From Dictyoglomota bacterium (GTDB lineage: Bacteria > Dictyoglomota > Dictyoglomia > Dictyoglomales > Dictyoglomaceae), in contig JAKOUL010000072.1 of assembly GCA_029776735.1 (NCBI GenBank), forward strand, positions 62,001 to 126,000: a DNA stretch of 64,000 nt, read 5' to 3'. Within the stretch, counting starts at the first letter, position 1. The number at the start of each line of letters is the position of its first letter. Below, in pieces: positions 19,159 through 28,815 of this stretch. A program made the position numbers and the translations under genes. A model generated the notes under the pieces. That model was not told where the DNA came from, did no database searches, and saw only the letters and a program-made list of their open reading frames with translations.

Positions 19159-19742
19159 AAAGTTTCCCCCATGATATCCATAAGGAATCTTTTCAGTAGT
19201 TTTTCAGAAATACCACTTTTAGATATTTCTGAAAAAATTTCCTCCTTGGAAAGTCCTTTTGCTTTTAGACTTTCTACCATTTTAGAAACAAATTCTTTCC
19301 TTTCCCATGGAAAAACAATCCATGCTTCTGTTTCTTTTATATAAAAGTCAGGTTTTACAATAGACCAGGGTTTATAGAATATAGTAGCAATTTTTACTTG
19401 AGCCGCCCCACATTGTTCTAAGTGTTCTTGGGCAACTTTTAGACTTTTACCACTATCTGCTACATCATCAGAGATAAGAATTTTCTTTCCTTCTACTATA
19501 GTTGAAACGGTCTGAGTAATTACAGGTTTTTCTTTTGTTTCACCTACACCTTTGTAGAAATCAATTTTTAAATTTGCGGTATAAGAATTTCCTAATAAAT
19601 CTGAGAGTATTCTTGCAGGAATCCATCCACCTCTTGCAATTCCCACAATTATTTCTGGCTCAAATCTAACCCTTTTAATATTATCAGCAATGTCTAAGCA
19701 TAGTTCATATATTTCCTCCCAACTTGGTACCATATATTCCAT
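19155..19742 (-). CDS. Phosphoribosyltransferase family protein
   Basis: 195 aa with a type I PRTase fold. The PRPP-binding motif is ILISDDVADSGKSL, preceded by IVGIARGGWIPARILSDLL. This resembles xanthine/hypoxanthine-guanine PRTases of the archaeal Gpt-like type. A helical C-terminal extension (about residues 155-195) is less usual. Its substrate cannot be told from sequence alone. First gene of a three-gene operon with glycosyl genes; AAAGGAGG site upstream of the ATG. Divergent from enolase. Confidence 0.82.
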   Translation of the reverse strand: MEYMVPSWEEIYELCLDIADNIKRVRFEPEIIVGIARGGWIPARILSDLLGNSYTANLKIDFYKGVGETKEKPVITQTVSTIVEGKKILISDDVADSGKSLKVAQEHLEQCGAAQVKIATIFYKPWSIVKPDFYIKETEAWIVFPWERKEFVSKMVESLKAKGLSKEEIFSEISKSGISEKLLKRFLMDIMGETL

Positions 19743-19843
19743 TTCTCTTACCTCCTTTTAAAACCAAATGTCTTCTAAATTATTCTATATTAAGAAAGAG
19801 TTTTTTAAAAGAAATTTTAAAGATTTTTTATAAAACACAATGC

Positions 19844-19849
19844 TATAAT
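19844..19849 (+). promoter_or_regulatory. Putative -10 box of the eno promoter
   Basis: A perfect TATAAT lies 55 bp upstream of the eno ATG in the 161-bp divergent spacer. No good -35 hexamer is found at 16-18 bp (AGATTT at 17), so only the -10 is called. The remaining spacer is AT-rich and I see no other element; the minus-strand promoter was not identified. Confidence 0.5.
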
Positions 19850-19879
19850 ACCCTTAGTTAGTTTATCAAAGAATATTAA

Positions 19880-21189
<1,310 letters not shown>

Positions 21190-21197
21190 TTAATTGA

Positions 21198-21267
21198 GTT
21201 TCGTATAATCCTGAGGATATGGCTTAGGAGTTTCTACCAGGCAACCGTAAATTGCCTGACTACGAGC
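21198..21267 (+). ncRNA. Guanine riboswitch aptamer (purine riboswitch class)
   Basis: Shows the conserved purine aptamer core: CGTATAAT at the P1/J1-2 side, GATATGG in the P2 loop, GTTTCTACC in J2/3, CCGTAAA in the P3 loop and GACTACG closing P1. P2 pairs CCTGAG with CTTAGG and P3 pairs CAGGCAA with TTGCCTG (21238-21244 with 21253-21259). The ligand-discriminating position (74 in xpt numbering, here base 21260) is C, which predicts guanine or hypoxanthine rather than adenine. It precedes purB and the purine operon and would normally act as an OFF switch. Confidence 0.95.
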
Positions 21268-21273
21268 GGAAGT

Positions 21274-21355
21274 GCTCCTTAGGGTCTAAAGATCCAAGCG
21301 GAGCGAGCAAGATTTGAAGATCTTGCTACACCGAAGGGATAAAAGCCCAGGCGGA
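21274..21355 (+). ncRNA. ykkC-family riboswitch aptamer, probably PRPP-sensing (subtype 2b)
   Basis: Directly after the guanine aptamer comes a second conserved element. TTAGGGTC at its 5' side and ACACCGAAGGGATAAAAGCC at its 3' side match the ykkC family core. Supporting hairpins are GCTCC/GGAGC (21274-21278 with 21300-21304), GGGTC/GATCC (21282-21286 with 21291-21295) and AGCAAGAT/ATCTTGCT (21306-21313 with 21320-21327). ykkC subtypes sense guanidine, ppGpp, PRPP or nucleotides. Context (purine genes, tandem with a guanine aptamer) points to PRPP, for which such tandems are described. Exact edges are approximate. Confidence 0.85.
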
Positions 21356-21404
21356 TGGGTTCCCTCGTATTAGAGAACCTATAGGCTTGGGCTTTATTGC
21401 TTTT
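21342..21404 (+). terminator. Regulated intrinsic terminator (expression platform) of the pur leader
   Basis: AAAGCCCAGGC (21342-21352) pairs over 11 bp, with one G-T wobble, with GCTTGGGCTTT (21385-21395), followed by a T-rich run to 21404. An inner hairpin (GGTT/AACC with CTC/GAG) fills the loop. The 5' arm contains the AAAAGCCC of the ykkC core, so ligand-bound aptamer and terminator exclude each other. This predicts read-through when the second ligand is bound. The purB ribosome site GAGAGGAGAG lies just downstream. Confidence 0.85.
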
Positions 21405-21418
21405 GAGAGGAGAGAGAT

Positions 21419-22726
21419 ATGTTAGAAAGATATAGTAGAAAAGAGCTAAGAGAAATATGGTCTGATAAAAATAGATACTTTCTATGGTGGAAAGTTGAAG
21501 AAGCAGTATTAGAGGCAAGAGTAAAATTTGGAGAAATACCACAAGAGATACTTGAACAGATTAAAAGTAGAGTGAATTTTACAGTAGAAGAAATAAAAAA
21601 ACTTGAATCTGAAACTAATCATGAGATGATTGCTTTTCTTTCTAATGTGGCTCAGTATGTAGGTGAAGGATCGGAATATATTCATCAGGGGCTTACCTCT
21701 TCAGATGTTATGGATACTGCTTTTTCTCTTCAAATTTTAGCAGCCTTAGAATATATTGAAGATGATTTAGAAATACTTATTAAAGAGATTGGGAAAAAGG
21801 CTCTTCAGTATAAAGATCTTCCTATCATGGGTAGGACTCATGGAATGCATGCTGAACCAATTACTTTAGGGTTTAAATTTTTAGGATGGTGGTCTGAACT
21901 AAATAGAGATTTAGAGAGATTAAGAAGAGCAAAAGAAGATATAAGATATGGAAAATTCTCAGGAGTTGTAGGTACTCTTGCTCATCTTTCTCCAAATGTG
22001 GAGGAGGAGGCATGTAAGATATTATCTCTCAAACCTGAACCTGTCGCAACACAGGTTATTCCAAGGGATAGACATGCAGAGGTTATATATGTTCTTTCTA
22101 TGATTGCAACAACTTGTGAAAGAATAGCTTTAGAAATTAGGCATTTACAGAGAACAGAAGTGAATGAGTTAGAAGAGCTGTTTAAGGAAAAACAAAAAGG
22201 ATCCTCTGCTATGCCTCATAAAAGAAATCCTGTACTCTCTGAAAGAGTTTGTGGACTTTCAAGAGTTATAAGAAGTTATATAAATGCTGCTTTAGAGAAT
22301 ATTCCTCTTTGGCATGAGAGAGATATTAGCCATTCTTCTGTTGAAAGAGTTATCTTCCCAGATGCCACTACTTTAACAGATTATATCTTAAACTTAATAA
22401 CTGGTATTATTAGGAATTTAAGAGTGAATAAGGATAATATTGAGAGGAATATGATGGCTAATTATAGAATTTACTATTCTCAGAGCATACTTTTAGCTCT
22501 TACCGAAAAGGGTGTTTTGAGAGATGTAGCTTATTCATGGGTACAGGAAGATGCATTTAGAGCAATGAATGATAAGAAAGATTTTAAAGATGTAGTAATA
22601 GAAGATAATAGAATAAATGAAAAACTGAGTATAGAAGAAATTGAGAGTTGCTTTTCTCCACATAATTTCTTAAGGAATATCGACAAAATATTTGAGAGAT
22701 CAGGTTTAGTTAATTCTGAGGGATAA
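21419..22726 (+). CDS. purB: Adenylosuccinate lyase
   Basis: Cleaves SAICAR and adenylosuccinate, acting twice in purine synthesis. The fumarase/aspartase signature GSSAMPHKRNP is clear, with GRTHGMHAEP and HQGLTSSDVMDTA as further active-site segments. 435 aa, normal. First gene of an eight-gene purine operon under the tandem riboswitch leader. Confidence 0.97.
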   Translation: MLERYSRKELREIWSDKNRYFLWWKVEEAVLEARVKFGEIPQEILEQIKSRVNFTVEEIKKLESETNHEMIAFLSNVAQYVGEGSEYIHQGLTSSDVMDTAFSLQILAALEYIEDDLEILIKEIGKKALQYKDLPIMGRTHGMHAEPITLGFKFLGWWSELNRDLERLRRAKEDIRYGKFSGVVGTLAHLSPNVEEEACKILSLKPEPVATQVIPRDRHAEVIYVLSMIATTCERIALEIRHLQRTEVNELEELFKEKQKGSSAMPHKRNPVLSERVCGLSRVIRSYINAALENIPLWHERDISHSSVERVIFPDATTLTDYILNLITGIIRNLRVNKDNIERNMMANYRIYYSQSILLALTEKGVLRDVAYSWVQEDAFRAMNDKKDFKDVVIEDNRINEKLSIEEIESCFSPHNFLRNIDKIFERSGLVNSEG

Positions 22727-22738
22727 GGAGGATGAAAG

Positions 22739-22990
22739 GTGAAGAGATGGAATGTAATTCTGGAGATATTTCTGAAAGATGGAATTTTTGATCCTCAGGG
22801 AAATACTATAAAGAATGCTCTTTATAATTTAGATTTTAAAGAAGTAGAGGATGTTAGATTCGGTAAAGTTTTAAAAATAGTTTTATATGGGGATACAAAG
22901 GAAGATGTGGAAGAAAAAGTGAGAAGGATGAGTGAAATTTTTCTTGCCAATCCTGTAACTGAAGATTTTAAGATAAGGGTGGAAGAATGA
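22739..22990 (+). CDS. purS: Phosphoribosylformylglycinamidine synthase subunit PurS
   Basis: 83-aa small structural subunit that joins PurQ and PurL into the FGAM synthase complex. The pattern DPQGNTIKNAL near residue 18 and RVEE at the C-terminus fit PurS. GTG start, preceded by AAGGAGGATGAAAG. It overlaps purQ by 4 bp. Presence of PurS fits the short PurL. Confidence 0.93.
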   Translation: MKRWNVILEIFLKDGIFDPQGNTIKNALYNLDFKEVEDVRFGKVLKIVLYGDTKEDVEEKVRRMSEIFLANPVTEDFKIRVEE

Positions 22991-23643
22991 AAAAAGTTGG
23001 TATAGTAGTTTTTCCAGGAACAAATTGTGATATGGATACCTTTTGGGCATTAAAAGTTGCAAAGTTAGATCCCATATATCTTTGGCATAAAGAACATAAC
23101 TTAAACGATGTAGATTTAATAATACTTCCAGGTGGTTTTTCTTATGGTGATTATCTTAGGGCTGGAGCTATTGCAAAATTTTCTCCTATTATGAACGAGG
23201 TTGTTGATTTTGCTAATAAAGGAGGATATGTGCTAGGTATATGTAATGGATTTCAAATTCTTTTAGAAGTAGATCTTCTTCCTGGAGCAATGCTTCCTAA
23301 TATAACTAATACTTTTATATGTAAAGAGATTGAGCTAAAGGTTGAAGATAATGATAATTTCTTTTTAAGAAATTATCAGGTAGGGGAAATATTAAGAATG
23401 CCTATAGCTCATAAAGAGGGTAGATATTACATAAGCTCTGAAGGAATAGAAGAGTTAAAAGAAAACAATCAAATTGTATTGAGATATGCCTTTGAAAATC
23501 CTAATGGTTCAGTGGAAAGTATTGCAGGAATTATAAATAAAAAAAGAAATGTAATGGGAATGATGCCTCATCCAGAAAGAGCAGTTGAGGAAATTCTTGG
23601 AAGTACTTCTGGATTAAAGATTTTTTTATCCTTCTTAGACTAA
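22987..23643 (+). CDS. purQ: Phosphoribosylformylglycinamidine synthase subunit PurQ (glutaminase)
   Basis: Class I glutamine amidotransferase that feeds ammonia to PurL. Catalytic Cys in GICNGFQIL (about residue 85) and the His/Glu in MMPHPERA near the C-terminus are present, with FPGTNCD at the start. 218 aa. ATG overlaps the purS stop. Confidence 0.97.
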   Translation: MKKVGIVVFPGTNCDMDTFWALKVAKLDPIYLWHKEHNLNDVDLIILPGGFSYGDYLRAGAIAKFSPIMNEVVDFANKGGYVLGICNGFQILLEVDLLPGAMLPNITNTFICKEIELKVEDNDNFFLRNYQVGEILRMPIAHKEGRYYISSEGIEELKENNQIVLRYAFENPNGSVESIAGIINKKRNVMGMMPHPERAVEEILGSTSGLKIFLSFLD

Positions 23644-23662
23644 ACAAGGTGGTGTAAAAAAT

Positions 23663-25798
23663 ATGGGGATTTTTAGTCTTAAAGAAGAAGAAATTAGGCA
23701 TGCAAGAGAGCTTTTGAATAGAGAGCCGAATGATGTGGAGTGGTCTGTGATATCGGTAATATGGTCTGAGCATTGTAGTTATAAACATTCAAAGAAATAT
23801 TTGAAAGACTTTTTAACTAAGGCAGATTGGGTAGAACAGGGGCCAGGAGAAAATGCAGGCATAGTAAGTATAGGAGATGGATATAAAATAGTATTTAAAA
23901 TAGAAAGCCATAATCATCCATCTGCTGTAGAACCTTTTCAAGGAGCAGCTACAGGTATAGGTGGAATAGTAAGAGATATCTTAGCCCTTGGTGCAAGACC
24001 TATAGCTTTATTAGACTCTTTGCGTTTTGGCCCGTTAGATAAGGAAAGAAATAAATATTTATTTAATGGAGTTGTGGGAGGAATAAGTTTTTATGGGAAT
24101 TGTATAGGCGTACCTGTGGTAGGTGGAGAGATTGCTTTTGAAGATTGTTATTCAGCAAACCCTCTAATAAATGTTATGTGTGTGGGAATTATTCCTCCTG
24201 ATAGAAAGGTTTATAAAGGGAGAGCAGAAGGTAAGGGAAATCTACTTCTATTAGTAGGAGCAAGAACAGGAAGAGATGGACTTCAAGGAGCAAGTTTTGC
24301 CTCTGAAAAGTTAGATGATGAATATCATAGAAAAAGACCGTCGGTTCAAGTAGGGGATCCTTTCTTAGGTAAGCTTTTAATTGAAGCATGTGTGGAGGCA
24401 GCATCTTACGATGGAATAGTGGGTATTCAAGATCTTGGCGCTGCAGGACTTGTTAGTGCATTATCAGAATCTGCAAGAAGAGGAGGAAGTGGAGTCAAAG
24501 TTTATTTAGAAAAAGTGCCTCAAAGAGAAGAGGAAATGACTCCTCAAGAGATACTTCTTTCAGAATCTCAGGAAAGAATGCTTTTTATTGTAAAGCCAGA
24601 AAAAATTGAAGAGATAAAAGCTATCTTTAAAAAATGGGATTTGGAATCAGAAGTTATTGGTGAGGTAATTGAAGAAGAGAAATTTATTATTTATCATAAC
24701 GGAGAAAAGGTTGTGGATCTTCCTACAGAATTATTGGTAGATGGGGCTCTTACTTTTGATCCTCTTAGCACTCCTTACAGTTTTGCTTCATCAGAACAGA
24801 TAATAAGTGTTAAAAAAGAAGATATTTCTAAGTTTATTAATAATGTAAAAGAAGAGATGAAATTAAAAGAGACGATATACAGGCAATATGATTACTCTGT
24901 TCAAACAAACACAATTTTGCCTCCAGGATTTGGTGATGCTGCAGTACTTAGGATAAAAGGTACTAATAAAGGAATTGCAATTACTAATGATGGTAATGGA
25001 AGGTATTCTTTTCTGAATCCTAAGCATGGTGGCATGTGTGCAGTAGCTGAGTCTTGTAGAAATATCCTCTGTGTAGGTGGGAAACCACTGGCGATTACCG
25101 ATGGACTAAATTTTGGAGATCCAGATGAGGCTGATGTTTTCTATCAATTTAAAGAGGTGGTTAAGGGTATAAATATTGCATCAAGAATTCTTGAAATCCC
25201 TATCATAAGTGGTAATGTGAGCTTTTACAATGGACAGGGAGATAATAAGGTTTTTCCTACACCTGTAATAGGAATGGTAGGAGTATTAGAAGATTTAGAT
25301 TATTTAATAGTTCCAGGTCTGAAAAATGAAGGGAATCCTATTTATTTAATAGGAGATTTTTCATGGCTTACTTTAGATGGGTCTAAATTTATAAAAGATA
25401 TGTATGGGATTGTGAGAGGTAATCTTTCTTATGTGGATTTGGTTTGGGAGAGAAAAATAAAGTTATTTATGGAAGAGATAAGAAAGAAAAAATTGATAGT
25501 TTCTGCTCATGATGTAAGTGAAGGTGGAATTTTCTGCACTTTATTTGAGATGGCTTTTTGGGGTAAAAAAGGTCTTGAGGTCTTTTTACCAGAGGATAGT
25601 GCTTCTGAGAAAATTCTTTTTGGAGAAGGGTCAGGACTTATTATCTTAGAAATAGATAAAAGTGAGGAAGAAGCTTTTATTAAGTTTGCAAATGAGTATG
25701 AAATTAAATTACAAAAATTAGGAAGGGTTTTAGAGGATAAGTTTATAATAAAACCTTATTTTGAGTCTTCTTTAGAAGACCTTCTTGGAGGAAGGTGA
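23663..25798 (+). CDS. purL: Phosphoribosylformylglycinamidine synthase subunit PurL (small type)
   Basis: 711-aa synthetase subunit that converts FGAR to FGAM with ATP and PurQ-derived ammonia. Visible segments are WSEHCSYKHSKK (substrate/ATP site), ESHNHPSAVEPFQGAATGIGG, and a duplicated half with TNDGNGRY and AHDVSEGG. Length fits the PurS-dependent small PurL. Preceded by GGTGGTG at moderate distance. Confidence 0.97.
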   Translation: MGIFSLKEEEIRHARELLNREPNDVEWSVISVIWSEHCSYKHSKKYLKDFLTKADWVEQGPGENAGIVSIGDGYKIVFKIESHNHPSAVEPFQGAATGIGGIVRDILALGARPIALLDSLRFGPLDKERNKYLFNGVVGGISFYGNCIGVPVVGGEIAFEDCYSANPLINVMCVGIIPPDRKVYKGRAEGKGNLLLLVGARTGRDGLQGASFASEKLDDEYHRKRPSVQVGDPFLGKLLIEACVEAASYDGIVGIQDLGAAGLVSALSESARRGGSGVKVYLEKVPQREEEMTPQEILLSESQERMLFIVKPEKIEEIKAIFKKWDLESEVIGEVIEEEKFIIYHNGEKVVDLPTELLVDGALTFDPLSTPYSFASSEQIISVKKEDISKFINNVKEEMKLKETIYRQYDYSVQTNTILPPGFGDAAVLRIKGTNKGIAITNDGNGRYSFLNPKHGGMCAVAESCRNILCVGGKPLAITDGLNFGDPDEADVFYQFKEVVKGINIASRILEIPIISGNVSFYNGQGDNKVFPTPVIGMVGVLEDLDYLIVPGLKNEGNPIYLIGDFSWLTLDGSKFIKDMYGIVRGNLSYVDLVWERKIKLFMEEIRKKKLIVSAHDVSEGGIFCTLFEMAFWGKKGLEVFLPEDSASEKILFGEGSGLIILEIDKSEEEAFIKFANEYEIKLQKLGRVLEDKFIIKPYFESSLEDLLGGR

Positions 25799-25802
25799 AA
25801 TT

Positions 25803-27191
25803 ATGAAGTTAAAAGAAGAGTGTGGAATAGTAGGTGTAGTTTCCAATAATGGAGGAAATGTTGCAAGTTTTATAGCGTATCAGAATCTTTTACATCTTCA
25901 ACATAGGGGACAAGAAAGTGCAGGTATTGTATCTTTTGTAGGTTTTGAGCCTGTTTCTCATAAAAATTCTGGGCTTGTCTCTAATGTTTTTACTGAGGAG
26001 GATTTGAAAAAATTAAAGGGTAAAATAGCAATAGGGCATGTGAGATATTCAACTTCTGGGAAAAATTCATTTTACGATATTCAACCTTTTGTAGTAAATC
26101 TTCCGAGATATGGTTATATTACCCTTGCTCATAATGGGCATATTGCTAATGCAAGTTCTTTGAGAAAGATGCTTGAGAAAGAGGGTTCTATCTTTCAAAG
26201 TACTTCGGATACAGAAGTAATACTTCATTTAATTGCTCATTCGCAGAAAGGCAACTTGAGAGAAAGATTAGAAGATGCATTAAGTAAGATAGAAGGAAGC
26301 TATTCATTAATTATCGCAAGTCATGAGGGTATATATGCTATAAAAGATCCTTATGGATTTCGTCCTCTTTTTATGGCAAGACTAAGTGATGGGACAGTTA
26401 TTTTTACCTCAGAGACTTGTGCTCTTGGAGATTTTCCTGTGGTAGAGATAAGGGAACTTCACGAAGGGGAATGGGTTTATGTAAATACTAAAGGTGAGAC
26501 TTTATTCTACAATCCTTTTGAAGAAAAAGCGTCAAGATTTTGTCTCTTTGAGTTTATTTATTTTTCAAGACCTGATAGTAAATATGAAGGTAAAAGTGTA
26601 TATTCTTACAGAAAATCTATGGGGAAAATTCTTGCAAGAGAGGCTCCAATAAATGCAGACTGGGTTGTTCCTGTTCCTGATTCTGGAATTCCTGCAGCAA
26701 TTGGTTATAGTGAAGAAAGTAGAATTCCTATAGAGATGGTTCTTATGAGAAGTCATTATATAGGCAGGACTTTTATTAAGCCAAAACAGAAGGAGAGAGA
26801 GTCTGCCGTTAAAATGAAGTTTCTTCTTATAGGAGATTTAGTGAAAGGTAAGAGAATTGTTTTAGTAGATGACTCTCTTGTGAGAGGGACTACTGCTAAA
26901 AGACTTGCAGAAGGATTTAGAGAAGAGGGAGCGAAAGAGGTACATTTACGGCTATCTTCTCCTCCTTTGATCTATCCATGCCATTATGGTGTTGATATTC
27001 CTAACACCCAGGAGTTAATAAGTTGTCATTATTCTCCTAAAGAAATTGCAGAGCTTTTGGGATTTGATTCCGTGGCTTTTTTAAGTTTAGGAGGCTTAAT
27101 AAGCATACTGCCTGAAAGGGGATATTGTGGCGAATGTTTCGGAAAGAAGATGGTAGAAAATTCAAAAAGAAACCAGTTACTTATAGTATAA
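25803..27191 (+). CDS. purF: Amidophosphoribosyltransferase
   Basis: First committed step of purine synthesis, making phosphoribosylamine from PRPP and glutamine. I start at the ATG at 25803 (GGAGGAAGG site upstream), which gives 462 aa. This leaves a short propeptide before the catalytic Cys in EECGIVGVV (residue 7). The PRPP loop is IVLVDDSLVRGTTAKR. Cysteine-containing segments near the C-terminus (HYGVDIPN, GYCGECFG) may hold an Fe-S cluster as in Bacillus PurF. Product of PRPP use, so logically tied to a PRPP-sensing leader. Confidence 0.96.
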   Translation: MKLKEECGIVGVVSNNGGNVASFIAYQNLLHLQHRGQESAGIVSFVGFEPVSHKNSGLVSNVFTEEDLKKLKGKIAIGHVRYSTSGKNSFYDIQPFVVNLPRYGYITLAHNGHIANASSLRKMLEKEGSIFQSTSDTEVILHLIAHSQKGNLRERLEDALSKIEGSYSLIIASHEGIYAIKDPYGFRPLFMARLSDGTVIFTSETCALGDFPVVEIRELHEGEWVYVNTKGETLFYNPFEEKASRFCLFEFIYFSRPDSKYEGKSVYSYRKSMGKILAREAPINADWVVPVPDSGIPAAIGYSEESRIPIEMVLMRSHYIGRTFIKPKQKERESAVKMKFLLIGDLVKGKRIVLVDDSLVRGTTAKRLAEGFREEGAKEVHLRLSSPPLIYPCHYGVDIPNTQELISCHYSPKEIAELLGFDSVAFLSLGGLISILPERGYCGECFGKKMVENSKRNQLLIV

Positions 27192-28219
27192 GTGGGGTGG
27201 GTATTGCAAAAATAGAAAGGGCTCTTTCTTCATTAAAGGGGGAAATAGAATCCACTTATTTACCTTTTGTTGTGCCTTTTTGGAATGGTTTTGCAAGTAT
27301 TTTAAATCTACCTTTAGAAAATTATGAAAAGCCTCTTTTTGTAATGGGTACTGATGGGGTAGGAACAAAATTAGAGCTTGCTTTAAAGTATAAAGAATTA
27401 GAGAATATAGGAGATGATCTTATAGCTATGAATGTTGATGATATACTTACATGTGGGGCAAAGCCTCTTGCATTTTTGGACTACTTTGCGGCTGGAAAAA
27501 TTGACGTAGAAAACTATAAGATTATCTTAAAAAGCATAGCTTCGGCTTGTAAGAAGGCAGAATGTAGCTTAGTAGGTGGGGAGACTGCAGAAATGCCAGG
27601 AGTCTATAAGGGAAAGGGGCTTGATCTTGCAGGATTTGTTTTAGGAATAGTTGAAGAAAAGCACCTTCTGCCGAAGAAAGAGAGAATGAAAGAAGGGAAT
27701 GTTCTTATAGGAATAGCTTCCTCTGGTATACATAGTAATGGGTATTCTCTTATTAGATATATTATTAAGCAAAAAAGAATTTCTTTAAATAAAGATATAA
27801 ATGGTCATAACCTTATAAAAGAACTTCTTAAACCTACAAAAATCTATTCCGTTTCTGTACTTTCTCTCTTAGAGAAATATAGAGATTATATTCATGGTTT
27901 GGCTCATATAACAGGAGGAGGTATACCAGGTAATCTTCCTCGTATTTTGCCTGATGATTTAAAAGCTGTTATTGATGTTTCATCATGGGATATTCCATGG
28001 ATTTTTAAGTTCTTTATAAACAAGGGTAAAATTTCTGGGAATGAAGCCTTTAAAGTTTTTAACATGGGAATTGGTTTAATAATGGTAGTCTCAGGAAAAG
28101 AGAAAGAAATTTTAGAAGATCTGGCTAATTTAGGCGAAAAAGGCTATGTTATTGGTTATTTGAGAAGAGGGAAAAGAGGGGTAGAAATTAAGTGGAGAGA
28201 AAGAGACTTGGAGTTTTAG
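27134..28219 (+). CDS. purM: Phosphoribosylformylglycinamidine cyclo-ligase (AIR synthetase)
   Basis: Closes the imidazole ring to form AIR. MGTDGVGTKLELA, AMNVDDILTCGA, GGETAEMPGVY and ITGGGIPGN match PurM. The start is uncertain: the ATG at 27134 (AAGGGG site 11 nt upstream) gives 361 aa and overlaps purF by 58 bp. The N-terminal about 18 residues are basic and unlike typical PurM, so a later start is possible. Confidence 0.93.
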   Translation: MFRKEDGRKFKKKPVTYSISGVGIAKIERALSSLKGEIESTYLPFVVPFWNGFASILNLPLENYEKPLFVMGTDGVGTKLELALKYKELENIGDDLIAMNVDDILTCGAKPLAFLDYFAAGKIDVENYKIILKSIASACKKAECSLVGGETAEMPGVYKGKGLDLAGFVLGIVEEKHLLPKKERMKEGNVLIGIASSGIHSNGYSLIRYIIKQKRISLNKDINGHNLIKELLKPTKIYSVSVLSLLEKYRDYIHGLAHITGGGIPGNLPRILPDDLKAVIDVSSWDIPWIFKFFINKGKISGNEAFKVFNMGIGLIMVVSGKEKEILEDLANLGEKGYVIGYLRRGKRGVEIKWRERDLEF

Positions 28220-28815
28220 TTTCAGGAAGGGGTTCAAATCTTCAAGCTCTTATTGATGCATCTCAAATTAATAAATATCCAGCTGAGGTTGTTGTAGTAA
28301 TAAGTAATAATCCTAATGCATATGCTATTGAGAGAGCTAAGAAATCTCATATTCCAGTTTTTGTTATTGAGAGAGAAAAATTTTCTTCAAAAAAAGAATA
28401 TGAGGAAAAGATTAAAGAAGTTTTACTAAATTACAGCGTAGATCTTGTAGTTTTAGCAGGATATATGAAAATTGTGGGGAAGACATTACTTGAGGCTTTT
28501 CCATGGAAAATTATTAATATTCATCCCTCACTACTCCCATCTTTTCCAGGACTTGAAGCCCAAAAGCAAGCATGGGAGTACGGAGTGAAAATCTCAGGAT
28601 GTACTGTACACTTTGTAAATGAAGGTATAGATTCAGGCCCTATCATTGGACAAAGAGCCGTACCTGTTTTTGACGATGACACCCCAGAGATATTAGCTGA
28701 TAGAATTTTGGATGAAGAGCATAAATTAATTGTAGAATCAGTGGAAAAGGTTTGTACTAAGGAGTTTAAAATCTTAGGGAGAAGAGTTGTCTTTGAGAAG
28801 GGAGAAGGGAAATAA
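28192..28815 (+). CDS. purN: Phosphoribosylglycinamide formyltransferase
   Basis: 10-formyl-THF-dependent GAR transformylase, 207 aa. GRGSNLQALID binds the phosphate. The catalytic Asn and His lie in NIHPSLLPSFPG and the Asp in NEGIDSGPII. GTG start, overlapping purM by 28 bp, so strongly coupled. Confidence 0.96.
   Translation: MERKRLGVLVSGRGSNLQALIDASQINKYPAEVVVVISNNPNAYAIERAKKSHIPVFVIEREKFSSKKEYEEKIKEVLLNYSVDLVVLAGYMKIVGKTLLEAFPWKIINIHPSLLPSFPGLEAQKQAWEYGVKISGCTVHFVNEGIDSGPIIGQRAVPVFDDDTPEILADRILDEEHKLIVESVEKVCTKEFKILGRRVVFEKGEGK

Noticed and set aside
21279..21542. Minus-strand open frame of 87 codons across the pur leader
   Set aside because: It crosses structured riboswitch RNA and the purB start and has no recognisable protein features.
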